Part shown: piece after piece, positions 1 through 9,057 of the stretch
How the letters are laid out: each line of letters starts with the position of its first letter
Position numbering within the stretch: position 1 is the first letter of the stretch
NCBI GenBank assembly: GCA_012034655.1
Contig: JAAUOZ010000021.1
Coordinates: forward strand, 1 to 44,150
Length of the DNA stretch: 44,150 nt
Source: Leptolyngbyaceae cyanobacterium CSU_1_3
Lineage (GTDB): Bacteria; Cyanobacteriota; Cyanobacteriia; Leptolyngbyales; Leptolyngbyaceae
Direction of reading: 5' to 3'
The notes under the pieces: generated by a model
The model's database searches: none
The model's input: the letters and a program-made list of their open reading frames with translations, nothing else
What the model was told of the DNA's origin: nothing
Translations under genes and position numbers: made by a program

Positions 1-36
1 CCCTCGCCCGCTCTGGGAGAGGGGTCGAGGGGTGAG
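1..36. repeat. Tail of a dispersed GC-rich palindromic repeat
   Basis: The first bases pair a CCCTC-type segment with a GGGGTGAG-type segment around CTCTGGGAGAGG. Similar CCCTC...GAGGG palindromic sequence recurs at 7190-7270, 11402-11543 and about 40563-40660. This copy is probably cut by the window edge. Its boundaries are uncertain. Confidence 0.4.
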
Positions 37-278
37 CTAATGGCAGGCATCTGACATTTAATTAAGTCTGTCTACTTATCAACCCATCAGTCAGGAAGCT
101 TAAATCCTTTACCCAGAGGCACTTGCAACTGTAAACTGCAAAGCAATTGAACCATTGAAAGCATAGTCTGTTGAATCAAAAGTCTACGTAGAGATAGATT
201 TAAAGCGAAATAACTTCGACTAAACTTCAAATAAGTTCATAGAATGACTTAATTAATAGATCTAAGGACGGTAGAGGA

Positions 279-536
279 ATGATTCAATTTCAAATCGAGT
301 GTCGTAATTCATCACTGAATCAAGGGGCTTGCTGCATTTGTGAGCATTCGTTTGAAGCCAAAGAAGCTAAAGTGATTGTCTGCGACGACCAAGGAGAAAA
401 CTGTGGCGAAGTTTGCCCAACGTGCATCAGCCAAGGTTATGGCTGGATTCAAGAGCAATTTACCCACCTGAGCGCACCCTTACCCTCAGTCCGCAAGGCT
501 CGCACCCTCAAGCAGAGGTTGCCGATCGGGGCATAA
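279..536 (+). CDS. Small Cys-rich (zinc-ribbon-like) hypothetical protein
   Basis: An 85-residue protein of unknown function. Residues 18-21 form a CxxC (CCIC), and a further CGEVCPTC cluster lies near residues 42-49, so two cysteine pairs about 25 residues apart could bind zinc. There is no signal peptide or membrane segment. An AGAGG ribosome-binding site lies just before the ATG, which supports this start. The last 20 residues are basic and low in complexity, so the true C-terminus could be affected by an indel like others in the window. It is separated by about 530 bases from the export genes and has no evident link to them. I do not recognise the family by name. Confidence 0.6.
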   Translation: MIQFQIECRNSSLNQGACCICEHSFEAKEAKVIVCDDQGENCGEVCPTCISQGYGWIQEQFTHLSAPLPSVRKARTLKQRLPIGA

Positions 537-1067
537 AAGCCACCCGCCGATCGGTTCGCTCTCCAAATTCGACGCGCAAAAAGTTCCCTCTTGTAGACCC
601 CTTCACCCAATCATCACAGGTGTATGGGGTCATCGACGTTTAAATAGTCTCAGTAACCTCTTCAAAAGTTCGATCTACTCGATCGAGGCTCCCTCTAGAT
701 CGCAGAGCAAATTTTAGTGTTGCTGAAATCGCCGGATGATGTTATCCAGATTCGAGACTTCCTGATCAGCGCCAGCTAAGGGTTTGACGACTCAACCCAA
801 AAGTCGGGCATCTTAGTTTTCATCCTTCTACCCAGCAGCGCCCTAGTTTTTCCTCCCTCCTCTCTCCAGGGTCGCTATGACCTTGCTACGACGACTTTAT
901 ATAGTTTCTATGACGCACTGAGAACTATCCTGATACTTAAAGAAACAACCTGTATCAGTAGTCAAGACATTTACGGAACAAGTCGTCATTCACCTGCCGA
1001 TTCTGACCAATGCAGCCTTGCATATTACCAGGTCTGACCGTTCTGTGGTTTATTGAGGTTCCTCTCC
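537..1067. other. Gene-poor stretch upstream of the export operon
   Basis: About 530 bases without a convincing gene. Short ORFs here lack protein-like composition and ribosome-binding sites. The promoter of the downstream export operon probably lies here, but I cannot pick a -10/-35 pair with confidence. No strong hairpin or repeat was seen. Confidence 0.4.
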
Positions 1068-3290
1068 ATGCGTGTTTCAGTTGTCGCACTCAGTGCCCTT
1101 ACCGCCATATTTGCCCACGAGCTAATCAAAAATGATGCCGTCACTCCCAGCGCGACTTCTTCGACCGCTAAGCCGGCAGACAAAAACGTGGGTTCCTCCA
1201 CGGCTCGCCCCTCTCAAAAGCCCCAGTCGATCGCTCGGCCAGAAACTCTATCCCCAAAAGTCGCCGCAGGGTCTGCTCAAAAAAATTCAGAGCTTGACGC
1301 ACTGCACCCGGCCCTCGCCCTGAGCATCGCCTCCAACCTTGACAGCCAGCTGGAGTTGCCCCCACCCCCAGAAATTGCTAGCACCCCCGTCGAGCGACGA
1401 TCGCTCAACCTTGACCAGTTGCCGATCGATGCGATCATCGCCGACTCGGTTCAACCTGCCAGCAAAAAGCCTGCCGATGCCCCTCAGCCGACCGCCAAAA
1501 CCGTTGCCCAACCGACCACCCAATCTGCGGCCTCCCTCTCTGATGTAAACGCTCACCCTGCCGAGGAAGCGATCACAGCGCTGGTGCAGCGAGGCGTAGT
1601 CAAAGGCTTCTCAGACGGAACGTTTCGCCCCGATCTCCAGGTGACAGACGACGAATTTAGAAGCATGATGCAGAAAGGTCTCCAAAAGACCCGCGCTAGC
1701 GTCGATGCCCTTGATGTTCCCCCTAGCATCGTTTCTCGTGCCGATGCTGCTCAGTTTGTCTACCAAAAAAATTCAGGCAGTAGAAGGGAGGACGATCGCC
1801 GCTTCCCCAAACTCTAAACTGCCTTCCCCTGCTCAACCTCTGCTAGTCGCCGCCCTGAAGTTGCCGAGCGATCGCCCGACTCAAGCTACGTCACCCCAAG
1901 GCAACTTGCCTAAACTGACCCCTGATATAGTTCCTACACTTATACCCACCAACCCCTCTAGCTCGGCTCCAGCTATGACCACCGCTGCCCTCAACTCCAA
2001 TGAAGAGTCCTATACCCTGGGAGCCGGAGACAAACTAAGAGTTGAGGTCTTCAATGTCCCAGAATATAGCAAAGATTATCAAGTGCTCGTCAACGGCACA
2101 CTAAATTATATCGCATCGGTAACATTTCGGTAGACGGCATGACCCTCAAGCAAGCCGAATCTGAAATCGCCTCCCGATATTCTCGTCTCGTCAGAAAAGT
2201 GCTGGTGGATGTCAGCTTGACTACGCCGCGACCCCTGAATGTGGCAGTTGCCGGAGAAATTGGTCGCCCAGGTTCCTATACCCTAACCCTGACCGAGGGC
2301 GGAAAATTTCCTACGATTACGCGGATCATTCAACAGGCAGGCGGCATGACGCAATCGGCGAATCCTCGGCAGGTGACGTTGACTCGACAGCAACGATCGG
2401 GCCCTGACCAAGTGATCAATATCAACCTCTGGGAGCTATTCCAAACTGGAAATCTCAAGCAAGATATCACGCTGCGAGATGGTGACTCGATTTTGGTCGC
2501 CCCCAAGACAGAATTTGACTTGGCAGAATCTTCGCAACTTGCCGCCGCTAACTTTTCTGCCGACACCAGCCAACCCCTCAACATTGCCGTTGTGGGCCAG
2601 GTAAATCGCCCTGGCCCATATGTGCTCTCTAGTCGCGGGCAAAGCGGACAAAGCGGGCAAGACGCACCCGCCAAAACTGGCGGCGGCCTCCCCACAATCA
2701 CGCAGGCTATTCAGCAGGCAGGGGGCATTACGCAATTGGCAGACATTCGCAAAATTGAAGTGCGCCGAGCCACGCGATCGGGCAAGTTTCAAGCGATTCA
2801 AATTGACCTCTGGCAACTCCTCAACAAGGGTGATCTAAGTCAAGATCTGGTGTTGCAGCAGGGCGATACGGTTTCCATTCCGATCGCCACCGCCATCAAC
2901 ACCGCGGAAGCCAGCCAGCTAGGATTAGCCAGCTTTGCGCCGGGTAGCGTTCGCATCAATGTGGTCGGAGAAGTTGTTAGACCCGGCGGCGTTGAGGTGC
3001 AACCCAATACGCCCCTTAACCAGGCAATCTTGGCAGCAGGAGGCTTTAACAAAGATGCCAAGAAGAGTACTGTAGAACTGATTCGCCTCAACCCCAATGG
3101 CACAGTTGTTCGCCAAACAATAGATGTGGATTTGGCTAAAGGCATTGACGACAAAACTAATCCGATCGTGCGAAGCAACGATATTATCGTCGTCAATCGT
3201 TCTGGAGCCGCCAAGTTCTCTGATACCCTCGATCGTGTTCTTGGCCCATTTGGCAAAATCCTACCTTTCCGCTTCCTACTGGGAATCTAA
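1068..3290 (+). CDS. SLH-domain / polysaccharide export (Wza-like, Poly_export + SLBB) protein, two frameshifts
   Basis: As read, three frames cover this region. The first (1068-1817) has a signal peptide-like start and an SLH domain from about residue 163 (core GVVKGFSDGTFRP) ending in RADAAQFVYQ. The second (to 2133) carries the start of a Poly_export domain (YTLGAGDKLRVEVF). The third (2139-3290) has the rest plus three SLBB-like units (GEIGRPGSY, GQVNRPGPY, GEVVRPGG). Dropping one A from the A7 run at 1765-1771 and adding one T near 2106 gives a continuous protein of about 740 residues that reads GTLNLYRIGNISVDGMTL across the second join. The start is the ATG at 1068 with GAGG nine bases upstream, not the TTG at 1053. 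The role by family is an outer-membrane polysaccharide export channel; the SLH part would bind the cell wall. The fusion is inferred from frame continuity and the lack of a convincing second signal peptide. The alternative is two genes, an SLH protein and a damaged wza. Confidence 0.75.
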
Positions 3291-3322
3291 GCTTTGGGAA
3301 TCTAAGCTTTGGGAATCTAAGC
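3281..3322. repeat. 15-bp tandem repeat (2.8 copies) spanning the wza stop codon
   Basis: The unit GGGAATCTAAGCTTT repeats at 3281, 3296 and, partially, 3311. The gene's stop TAA (3288-3290) lies in the first copy, so the later copies repeat the stop in frame. Confidence 0.9.
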
Positions 3323-3327
3323 CTGGA

Positions 3328-3357
3328 GACTATTAACTTGCAGACTATCAATTTGCA
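3328..3357. repeat. Second 15-bp tandem repeat (2 copies)
   Basis: GACTATTAACTTGCA (3328-3342) is followed directly by GACTATCAATTTGCA (3343-3357), 13 of 15 bases identical. It has the same period as the preceding array but an unrelated sequence. Confidence 0.8.
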
Positions 3358-3479
3358 GGTAAATCTAGCAGGAAGGGTACTGCCGGGTACTTCGTTTTCG
3401 GGCTTGTCTCCCTATTTCTTCTTGTGTGCCGCTATTAATTTTACTCAACCTTAATCAAGTACCTTAATTTGGTGCCTCT

Positions 3480-5663
3480 ATGGAAATGCAGCAGCCAAAC
3501 ACCCCCTCTATCCCTATTGCTAACAATGGTCGATCGTACTCGCCGCCAGAGTATTTGATCCCGTCGATCGTCAACAATGACAGCGAAGCGGGAGATACTC
3601 CCCAACTCCTCGCCGTGATTCGCCGCCGTTTCCCCTTGGTGCTAGGGGTGGCAATCTCCACCACCATCGCCATCGCGGCCGCCACCAGTAACCAAAAGCC
3701 AACATTCGAGAGTGACTTTCAGTTGTTAGTTGAACCTGTATCAGCCGAAACTGAAACGTTTGAACAATTGGCCGAGGGCGCTGGGAGTCAAGTTACCCAA
3801 ACCATCACGCTGGATTATGCAACTCAAATTCAAGTGTTGCTCAGTCCTAAGTTGATGCAGCCGATCGTCAAGCAAATTCAAGCAAAGTATCCCGATATTA
3901 CCTATAGTCAACTTAGTCAAAATCTGGGAATTAGCCAGCCAGAAGACACAAAACTACTGGTTGTCACCTACAAAGATGACCAAGCTGAAAAAGTTAAATT
4001 TGTTTTGGATCAATTAGCCCAGGGATACTTGCGGTATAGTCAGCAAGAGCGACAATCTAACCTGCGCCAGGGCATTCAGTTTGTCAATCAACAGATTACC
4101 CAAAATCAACGACGGGTTGATAGTTTACAACGAGAACTTCAAGACTTTCGCCAAAAAAACAACTTTGTTGATCCAGACACCCAGGTGAACCGGGTTGCCC
4201 AACAGTCAGGTGGCTTAGAGCAGAAGCGTATTGAAAACGAAAGAGAAATTGCAGAAGCACAGACTTCCTACAACAATTTGCAAGGACGCGTTGGAGCCGT
4301 TTCAGCCCTTGCCGCCGATGCTGCATATCAAAGTTTTTTGATGCAACTACGAGAGATTGATAGCAAAATTGCTATCGAATCGGCCCGATTTCAAGATGAC
4401 AATCCAGCTTTAGATGCACTGCGCGATCAGCGTCGCAATCTTCTACCCATTCTGCGTCAAGAGGCGCGTCGAGTTTTGGGCAACAAGCTTGCAGAGTCAG
4501 AAAATCAACTTTCAGTTTTAGAAACTCGTCGCCGATCGATCAGCAATGCAGAACAATATATTGACCGCCAAGGGCAGCGTTTACCCGTGGTGGCTCGTCT
4601 CTATGCTGACCTTCAGCGAGAACTAGATGTGGCAACCGCCAGTTTAAATCGCTTTCTGCAAACTAGAGAAAACCTGCAAGTGGGAGCCGCCCAAAAAGAA
4701 GTTCCGTGGCAGTTGATTGCACCTCCAGAATTGCCAGGCTCTCCCGAAGATTTACGATCGCGTAATCTCATGCTAGGAGGTCTTGCTGGGCTACTTTTAG
4801 GGATAACAGCCGCCCTCCTAGCAGACAAGTTAGATAATACGCTGCGGACTGCTCCTGATCTCAAACGACACGCTAAACTACCAATTTTGGGAACAATTCC
4901 CTACAACCCAGAACTTCGTCAAAATGCGATCGTGTCTGTGATTCCTCGACTGTTGCAGGTCGATCGCCTACGAGAATCATTGCGATCTCAGCCCAAATCT
5001 AGCTACTACACTGCTCAAGTGTTTTCGGAGTCGTTCCGTTCGCTCTATACCAACATCTTATTGCTCAATTCAAATACGCCAATTAAGTCGATCACCATTG
5101 GCTCAGCATTGCCTGGAGAAGGCAAGTCAACGGTGGCGATGCATCTAGCACAAGCTGCCGCTGCAATGGGCCAACGAGTCTTGTTAGTTGATGCTGATCT
5201 CCGTAATCCGCAGGTGACTAAATTGTTAGACCTGCCCAACGAAACAGGGCTGAGTGATCTCATTCAAACTGATTTACACCCTGAGCAAGTGATCCGCCCG
5301 GTGTATCAATCTAGCCCTTCCCTGGTGGGCAGTTCGGCGCAATCACAGTCAGCAGCTACACAAAACCTATTTGCAGTCGCTTCTGGGCAGATTGAGGTCG
5401 ATCCAACGCGCTTGCTATCTTCGCTGAAGATGCGACAGTTAGTAGAATACTTCCACAAGGTTTTTGATCTAGTGATTTACGATACACCACCCCTGCTATC
5501 GCTGGCAGACAGCAGTTTGTTGGCAACTCACACCGACGGCATGATTGTGGTGGCCGCCCTAGGTAAGACTGATCGCGCTTCCCTAGCAGAAACTTTGGAC
5601 AGCTTAAAAACGAGACAAATCCCAATCTGGGGCGTGGTAGCAAATACAGGAAGGAAGGACTAA
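3480..5663 (+). CDS. wzc: Wzc-like polysaccharide co-polymerase / BY-kinase-type ATPase
   Basis: A 727-residue inner-membrane protein. It has a short N-terminal cytosolic part, a membrane segment near residues 51-69, a Wzz-like periplasmic region rich in coiled coil (about 190-400), a second membrane segment near 429-450 and a C-terminal CpsD/CapB-type ATPase. The ATPase shows Walker A GSALPGEGKST (about 539-549), Walker A' VLLVDADLRNP (about 565-575) and Walker B LVIYDTPP (about 664). By family it regulates chain length and export together with the Wza channel, which lies just upstream. The protein ends soon after VVANTGRKD, without the C-terminal tyrosine cluster usual in BY-kinases, so autophosphorylation may be absent or the tail lost. 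Either ATG (3480 or 3486) could be the start; neither has a clear ribosome-binding site. Confidence 0.9.
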   Translation: MEMQQPNTPSIPIANNGRSYSPPEYLIPSIVNNDSEAGDTPQLLAVIRRRFPLVLGVAISTTIAIAAATSNQKPTFESDFQLLVEPVSAETETFEQLAEGAGSQVTQTITLDYATQIQVLLSPKLMQPIVKQIQAKYPDITYSQLSQNLGISQPEDTKLLVVTYKDDQAEKVKFVLDQLAQGYLRYSQQERQSNLRQGIQFVNQQITQNQRRVDSLQRELQDFRQKNNFVDPDTQVNRVAQQSGGLEQKRIENEREIAEAQTSYNNLQGRVGAVSALAADAAYQSFLMQLREIDSKIAIESARFQDDNPALDALRDQRRNLLPILRQEARRVLGNKLAESENQLSVLETRRRSISNAEQYIDRQGQRLPVVARLYADLQRELDVATASLNRFLQTRENLQVGAAQKEVPWQLIAPPELPGSPEDLRSRNLMLGGLAGLLLGITAALLADKLDNTLRTAPDLKRHAKLPILGTIPYNPELRQNAIVSVIPRLLQVDRLRESLRSQPKSSYYTAQVFSESFRSLYTNILLLNSNTPIKSITIGSALPGEGKSTVAMHLAQAAAAMGQRVLLVDADLRNPQVTKLLDLPNETGLSDLIQTDLHPEQVIRPVYQSSPSLVGSSAQSQSAATQNLFAVASGQIEVDPTRLLSSLKMRQLVEYFHKVFDLVIYDTPPLLSLADSSLLATHTDGMIVVAALGKTDRASLAETLDSLKTRQIPIWGVVANTGRKD

Positions 5664-5682
5664 AAAGACAAGAAAAAGGAGA

Positions 5683-5721
5683 AGCATCCCAATTGTGTCC
5701 CAAATGCACAATTGGGATGCT
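5683..5721. terminator. Perfect 15-bp hairpin between convergent genes
   Basis: AGCATCCCAATTGTG (5683-5697) and CACAATTGGGATGCT (5707-5721) are exact reverse complements around a 9-base loop. It lies between wzc (plus) and the response regulator (minus). On the minus strand it is followed by a T-rich tract, so it best fits an intrinsic terminator for the minus-strand genes, and it may act in both directions. Confidence 0.75.
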
Positions 5722-5753
5722 CCCAGAAAGTATAGATCTTCCACCTCTGGCAA

Positions 5754-5846
5754 TCACTGCCAAGTGCTGAAGTTCTTGGCGAATCGCTCAAACTCTTGTT
5801 GATACGGGTGCAGGATCTGAAATGGCTCACCTGCGTCCCTTGTCAT
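5754..5846 (-). CDS. Possible 30-residue small protein or gene remnant
   Basis: Downstream of the response regulator on the minus strand, an ATG (5844-5846) opens a 30-codon frame ending with TGA at 5754-5756. The peptide has protein-like composition (EPFQILHPYQQEFERFAKNF). GAGG abuts the ATG, too close for a normal ribosome-binding site. It could be a small protein in an operon with the regulator, the 3' end of a lost gene, or chance. I do not recognise it. Confidence 0.25.
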   Translation of the reverse strand: MTRDAGEPFQILHPYQQEFERFAKNFSTWQ

Positions 5847-5876
5847 CCTCTAAATAATTCTAATAGACCATAACTT

Positions 5877-6514
5877 CTATTCCATTCCGCTTTCTAAGAT
5901 CCAGCGAGATAGCTCGGTGCGATTGGTGAGAGCGGTTTTTTGAGCATATGGCTAATATGGCTTTCGATCGTGCGTTTGCTCGCACTCAGCCTTTGGGCAA
6001 TTTCGTTGTTTGACATGCCACGGGCGACCAATTGGGCAACCAGCAGTTCTGTTTGAGTCAGTTTAACGCCATCAGGAACCTGCATCTTGGTTTCAGATTT
6101 CTTGATTCGGTTTTGTTGTATTAGATAAGACGATCGCAAAGACGACTCAATCTGAGCAGAAAGTTCGTCCAGAGCAAATGGTTTCACCAGATAAGCATTA
6201 CCACCCACGCTCAGCCCCTTGACCCGATCCTGGCTCTGGCTTCTTGCCGACAAGAAAATGATCGGAATCCAATTAATTTGCGGAGTATTTCTAACCATTT
6301 CAACAAGTTGATATCCATCTATCTCTGGCATCATTACATCCGTAATGATTAGATCGGGTTCGACTTGGTGAAGAATCGCCATTGCATGAGCACCATTGGT
6401 GGCAGACACGATCTCATAAGACTGCGAGACAAGATACTCGGTCAGCAGGGTCACAAGGTTTACGTCGTCATCTACGAGCAAGATTAAACCTTTTTGTGCG
6501 TTTTGTCGCTCCAT
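5877..6514 (-). CDS. Response regulator, receiver + LuxR-type HTH (frameshifted near the C-terminus)
   Basis: The N-terminal receiver domain (about residues 10-125) has acidic residues DDD, the phosphoacceptor Asp in LIITDVMMPEIDGYQ and the conserved Lys in YLVKPF. The C-terminal LuxR/NarL HTH reads LTQTELLVAQLVARGMSNNE then SASKRTIESHI. As read it stops at 5894 after LKKPLSPIAPSYLAGS. Adding one base to the T6 run at 5936-5941 restores LKKTALTNRTELSRWILESG and a stop at 5877, the usual end of this cyanobacterial family, giving about 212 residues. The ATG at 6514 with AAGG upstream is preferred to the TTG at 6520. It is a DNA-binding regulator with no adjacent sensor kinase and is transcribed towards wzc. 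Control of the polysaccharide genes is only suggested by position. Confidence 0.85.
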
Positions 6515-6928
6515 GTGCAAAACCTTTTTTGGAAATCGTATGGAATCAGAAATGAGGTTGTTTGTCTAGTTTTTAGCCTACGATCGGCTTGCGGTCTCAC
6601 AAACCTTGAACGATCGATCGCCCGTACAACTACTACGCAATTATTTGACCGAATCAGTGAACTCACGGCGAGTGAATACTTAAACTTAAGGTCGTTGTCT
6701 GCATCAGAAGTTTCTTCTACCAGAGATTTAGTCTCTAGCCCAGGCGAGCTTGGGCGATCGCCTCAGTATTTTCCGCAGAAATACGGTTGTGTTTGCAAAG
6801 GCTCAACCGTAATGATCAGGATGCGAAAAAGAGTTGTCCTTCAGTATTGGCTCGGTTTGTGAAAGATCCCTGAGAAACGAAAATAATACTTACTTAAGTA
6901 TTGGGAAAGCTGCCAAGTTTCTTTCTTT

Positions 6929-6974
6929 AAAGAAGCTATAAACCTGCAAACAAAGAAGCTATAAACCTGCAAAC
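6929..6974. repeat. 23-bp tandem repeat, 2 copies
   Basis: Copies at 6929-6951 and 6952-6974 are identical; each begins AAAGAAGCTATAAACC. It lies in the intergenic region and is not at a stop codon. Confidence 0.9.
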
Positions 6975-7105
6975 TAGGAAGGGAAATTCATCAACCTTAT
7001 GCATCAACCTTATTAAGATAAGTAGTGGGGTGAAATTAAAGCAAACTAGATGCCGAATTTCGACTCCGTTTAACTCTCCTTCAGAGGAGATTTTGAGCAT
7101 TGAGC

Positions 7106-7141
7106 GAAGGCGAAATGCGTCTGATCCATCATTTCGCCTTC
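7106..7141. terminator. 12-bp perfect hairpin (terminator-like)
   Basis: GAAGGCGAAATG (7106-7117) pairs exactly with CATTTCGCCTTC (7130-7141) around a 12-base loop. No T-run follows on either strand, so a terminator role is uncertain. It could be a leader RNA structure or a mobile-repeat remnant. Confidence 0.5.
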
Positions 7142-7189
7142 CTACTTAGTTCTGGATTCATCCCAGCGATCCAAATTCATCTTCATCTC

Positions 7190-7270
7190 CCATCCCTTCT
7201 CCCACTTTAGAAAAAGGGGAACCAGTAAAAATCTCTTTCCCGTTCGGGGAGCGAGATTTAGGATGAGGGC
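7190..7270. repeat. Dispersed palindromic repeat copy
   Basis: It contains CCCTTCTCCCAC...AAAAGGGGAACCAG and then TTTCCCGTTCGGGGAG...GGATGAGGGC. It shares order and motifs with the fuller copy at 11402-11543. It probably forms two hairpins in RNA. Boundaries are approximate. Confidence 0.55.
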
Positions 7271-7672
7271 CGCCAAGGTTGGATGCACTCAATAATTCTC
7301 TTATTGTTCAATGGGCTACTCATGCCCTGGTTGATTTTGAAAGCACCAATCAGCCATTTGTCGTAACTCAACGATGCCCTAACTGAAGATTAAAAAAATG
7401 CTTTAAACCGTAAGCTTTTAGATTTTTAGCTAATAGTTTTTGATCTCTTCATCAAAAATTTAGCTGACTTTAATTTAGCACTCCTTAAAATTCTTAAATT
7501 GCCGATTTTTAACTTACAAAATTGTTTTTTCCGGATTCGACTAACAATCAAGGAAGTCTAGTTTAGCTGAATAAATTATTAATTTACTAATGAGTTGGGC
7601 TTTGACGGTCTTTATGATCTCAGTCCCTCAAACGTAACCTTCTACTTGTTGTTTATAATCAGGGAGGTCGAA

Positions 7673-8101
7673 ATGCAGAGAAGGTGTGACCGAAATCGAA
7701 AACGATCGCAGCGACGGGCAATCATTTGCCCCATTCATGGCGATTATCTCCATAGTGTGAGTCAAAAATATTCCTTGTTTGCCGATCAAGCAGAACAGCT
7801 TCAATCGCGCGGCATCGGTCGCCGAAATGCCGTGATGCTAGTAGCAACTCGAACCACGATCCTACTCTCTGGTGAATGGCTAGAAGCCTTCTGGTGTGAC
7901 GAATGTCAACAAACCCAGTGGTATCACATCCGTAAATTAGAGAACAATCGCTACCAGGTCAATCATGCACCTGCCGAACTTTGGCAACAAGCGATCGGAG
8001 TAACTCAACCGCACGGAAACCCATCTGTGAGCGAATTTACTCGTACAAGTTCTCGCATGACAAAGTATCAGACAGTGAAAGACTTCAATTTTGTGAATTG
8101 A
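7673..8101 (+). CDS. Conserved-looking hypothetical protein with Cys/His pairs, upstream of wzm
   Basis: The start is the ATG at 7673, because GGGAGG lies seven bases upstream; a longer frame from 7595 lacks such a site. The product has 142 residues, a very basic N-terminus (RRCDRNRKRSQRR), a CPIHG motif near residue 19 and CDECQQ near residue 78, so the two pairs could bind a metal. No membrane segment is seen. It precedes the Wzm gene by about 65 bases and is probably co-transcribed with it. I do not know the function. Its position suggests an accessory or regulatory part of the export module, but that is inference. Confidence 0.7.
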   Translation: MQRRCDRNRKRSQRRAIICPIHGDYLHSVSQKYSLFADQAEQLQSRGIGRRNAVMLVATRTTILLSGEWLEAFWCDECQQTQWYHIRKLENNRYQVNHAPAELWQQAIGVTQPHGNPSVSEFTRTSSRMTKYQTVKDFNFVN

Positions 8102-8166
8102 TAGTTGGCTTCCATGACATTCTCATTTCTGGTGCGCGTTGAGCAGTGCAAATTCGCAGAACAACT

Positions 8167-9046
8167 ATGCAAAAAAATCGACGAAGACCGGCCCGATTGA
8201 CACCACAAGTTGTGGTGTACCAGCCAAATAGCAAAATGCGTCGCCCACGACATCTCTTTCGAGAAATGTGGCTGGATCTGCTGGCATCGCGAGAATTATC
8301 GTGGCAATTAATGAGACGTGATATCAGCGCAAAATATCGCCAATCATTTCTCGGCATTTTGTGGGCGTTTCTGCCAGCACTCATTACTGCTGCTGGATTT
8401 ACCTTTGCCAAGGGAAGTGGAGTGGTCAACATTGGTAACACTGACTTACCATACCCTGCTTATATTATGTTCAGCATGACGCTATGGCAAACTTTTGTTG
8501 AAGCGTTGAATGCTCCAATGCAAGCAGTTTCAACTGCGAAGGCGATGCTAGCTCGAATTAACTTCCCCCGGGAAGCGCTGATCTTAGCCAAGCTAGGGGA
8601 GGTTTTCTTTAATTTTGGAATCAAGCTGATTTTTATTGCTGCCCTGTTTGTCTGGTTTCGGATTCCAGTGACTTGGAGCATTTTTCTCGCCCCTGTTGCA
8701 CTCATTCATCTGATTGCCTTTGGCACATTTTTAGGGCTGCTTTTAGCTCCGATTGGAGTCTTGTATCAAGATGTATCAATGGGGATAACGTTATTAACGG
8801 GACTGTGGCTGTTCATTACACCTGTCGTTTATCCCCGTACCACGAGATGGCATTTTTGGGCAGATTGTTCAGCTTAATCCAATCACACCCTTACTCGTCA
8901 CCGTAAGAGAATTAGCGACGACTGGAATTGTCTCCCAACCCGAGGGTTTTTGGATTGCGAGCGCGATTTCGCTGATTGGTTTATTTTTTGCCTGGATTGT
9001 GTATCGCTTGGCAATACCCTACGTGGTTGAGCGCATTAGTTCTTAG
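8167..9046 (+). CDS. wzm: Wzm-like ABC-2 permease for polysaccharide export (frameshifted)
   Basis: An integral membrane subunit of an O-antigen/capsule ABC exporter. It opens with a basic cytosolic segment (LMRRDISAKYRQSFLGILW) typical of ABC-2 permeases, followed by about six hydrophobic segments. As read the frame ends at 8877. Removing one C from the C4 run at 8833-8836 joins TPVVYP to VPRDGIFGQIVQLNPITPLL and continues to VVERISS with a stop at 9044-9046, giving about 292 residues, normal for the family. The start could be this ATG or the GTG at 8146; neither has a good ribosome-binding site. The Wzt partner starts 12 bases downstream. It moves lipid-linked glycan across the inner membrane. 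A decayed second copy of its 3' end lies at 11568-11761. Confidence 0.88.
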
Positions 9047-9057
9047 AGGAGTGGGTC

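Larger units (their letters stand above)
6515..7672. other. Long intergenic region with repeats and hairpins
   Basis: About 1.15 kb lie between the divergent response regulator and the ABC module. It holds a two-copy 23-bp tandem repeat (6929-6974), a small inverted repeat TCTCCT/AGGAGA near 7077, a 12-bp hairpin (7106-7141) and a dispersed palindromic repeat (7190-7270). The region from 7380 to 7590 is strongly AT-rich and is a likely place for the promoter of the downstream genes, but I cannot define it. ORFs at 6494-6862 look like chance frames. Confidence 0.5.

Noticed and set aside
413..643. Overlapping 76-residue frame
   Set aside because: It overlaps the Cys-rich protein in another frame, with no ribosome-binding site and no recognisable motif.
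1765..1771. Homopolymer phase variation as the cause of the frameshifts
   Set aside because: Most runs are only 3-6 bases long, shorter than usual phase-variable tracts, and they affect many functions. Not excluded, but sequence error or decay is more likely.
1705..1780. Possible signal peptide (MPLMFPLASFLVPMLLSLS) as an independent start of the Wza-like protein
   Set aside because: It overlaps the SLH-encoding frame, lacks a basic N-terminus and has no ribosome-binding site. Dropping one A from the A7 run gives a better continuous protein. It remains a weak alternative.
2330..3256. Long minus-strand frames within the SLBB region
   Set aside because: They are antisense to a gene with clear SLBB motifs and show low-complexity, non-protein-like translations. 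They are shadows.
6494..6862. 122-residue frame upstream of the response regulator
   Set aside because: It overlaps the regulator start on the other strand and its translation is not protein-like.
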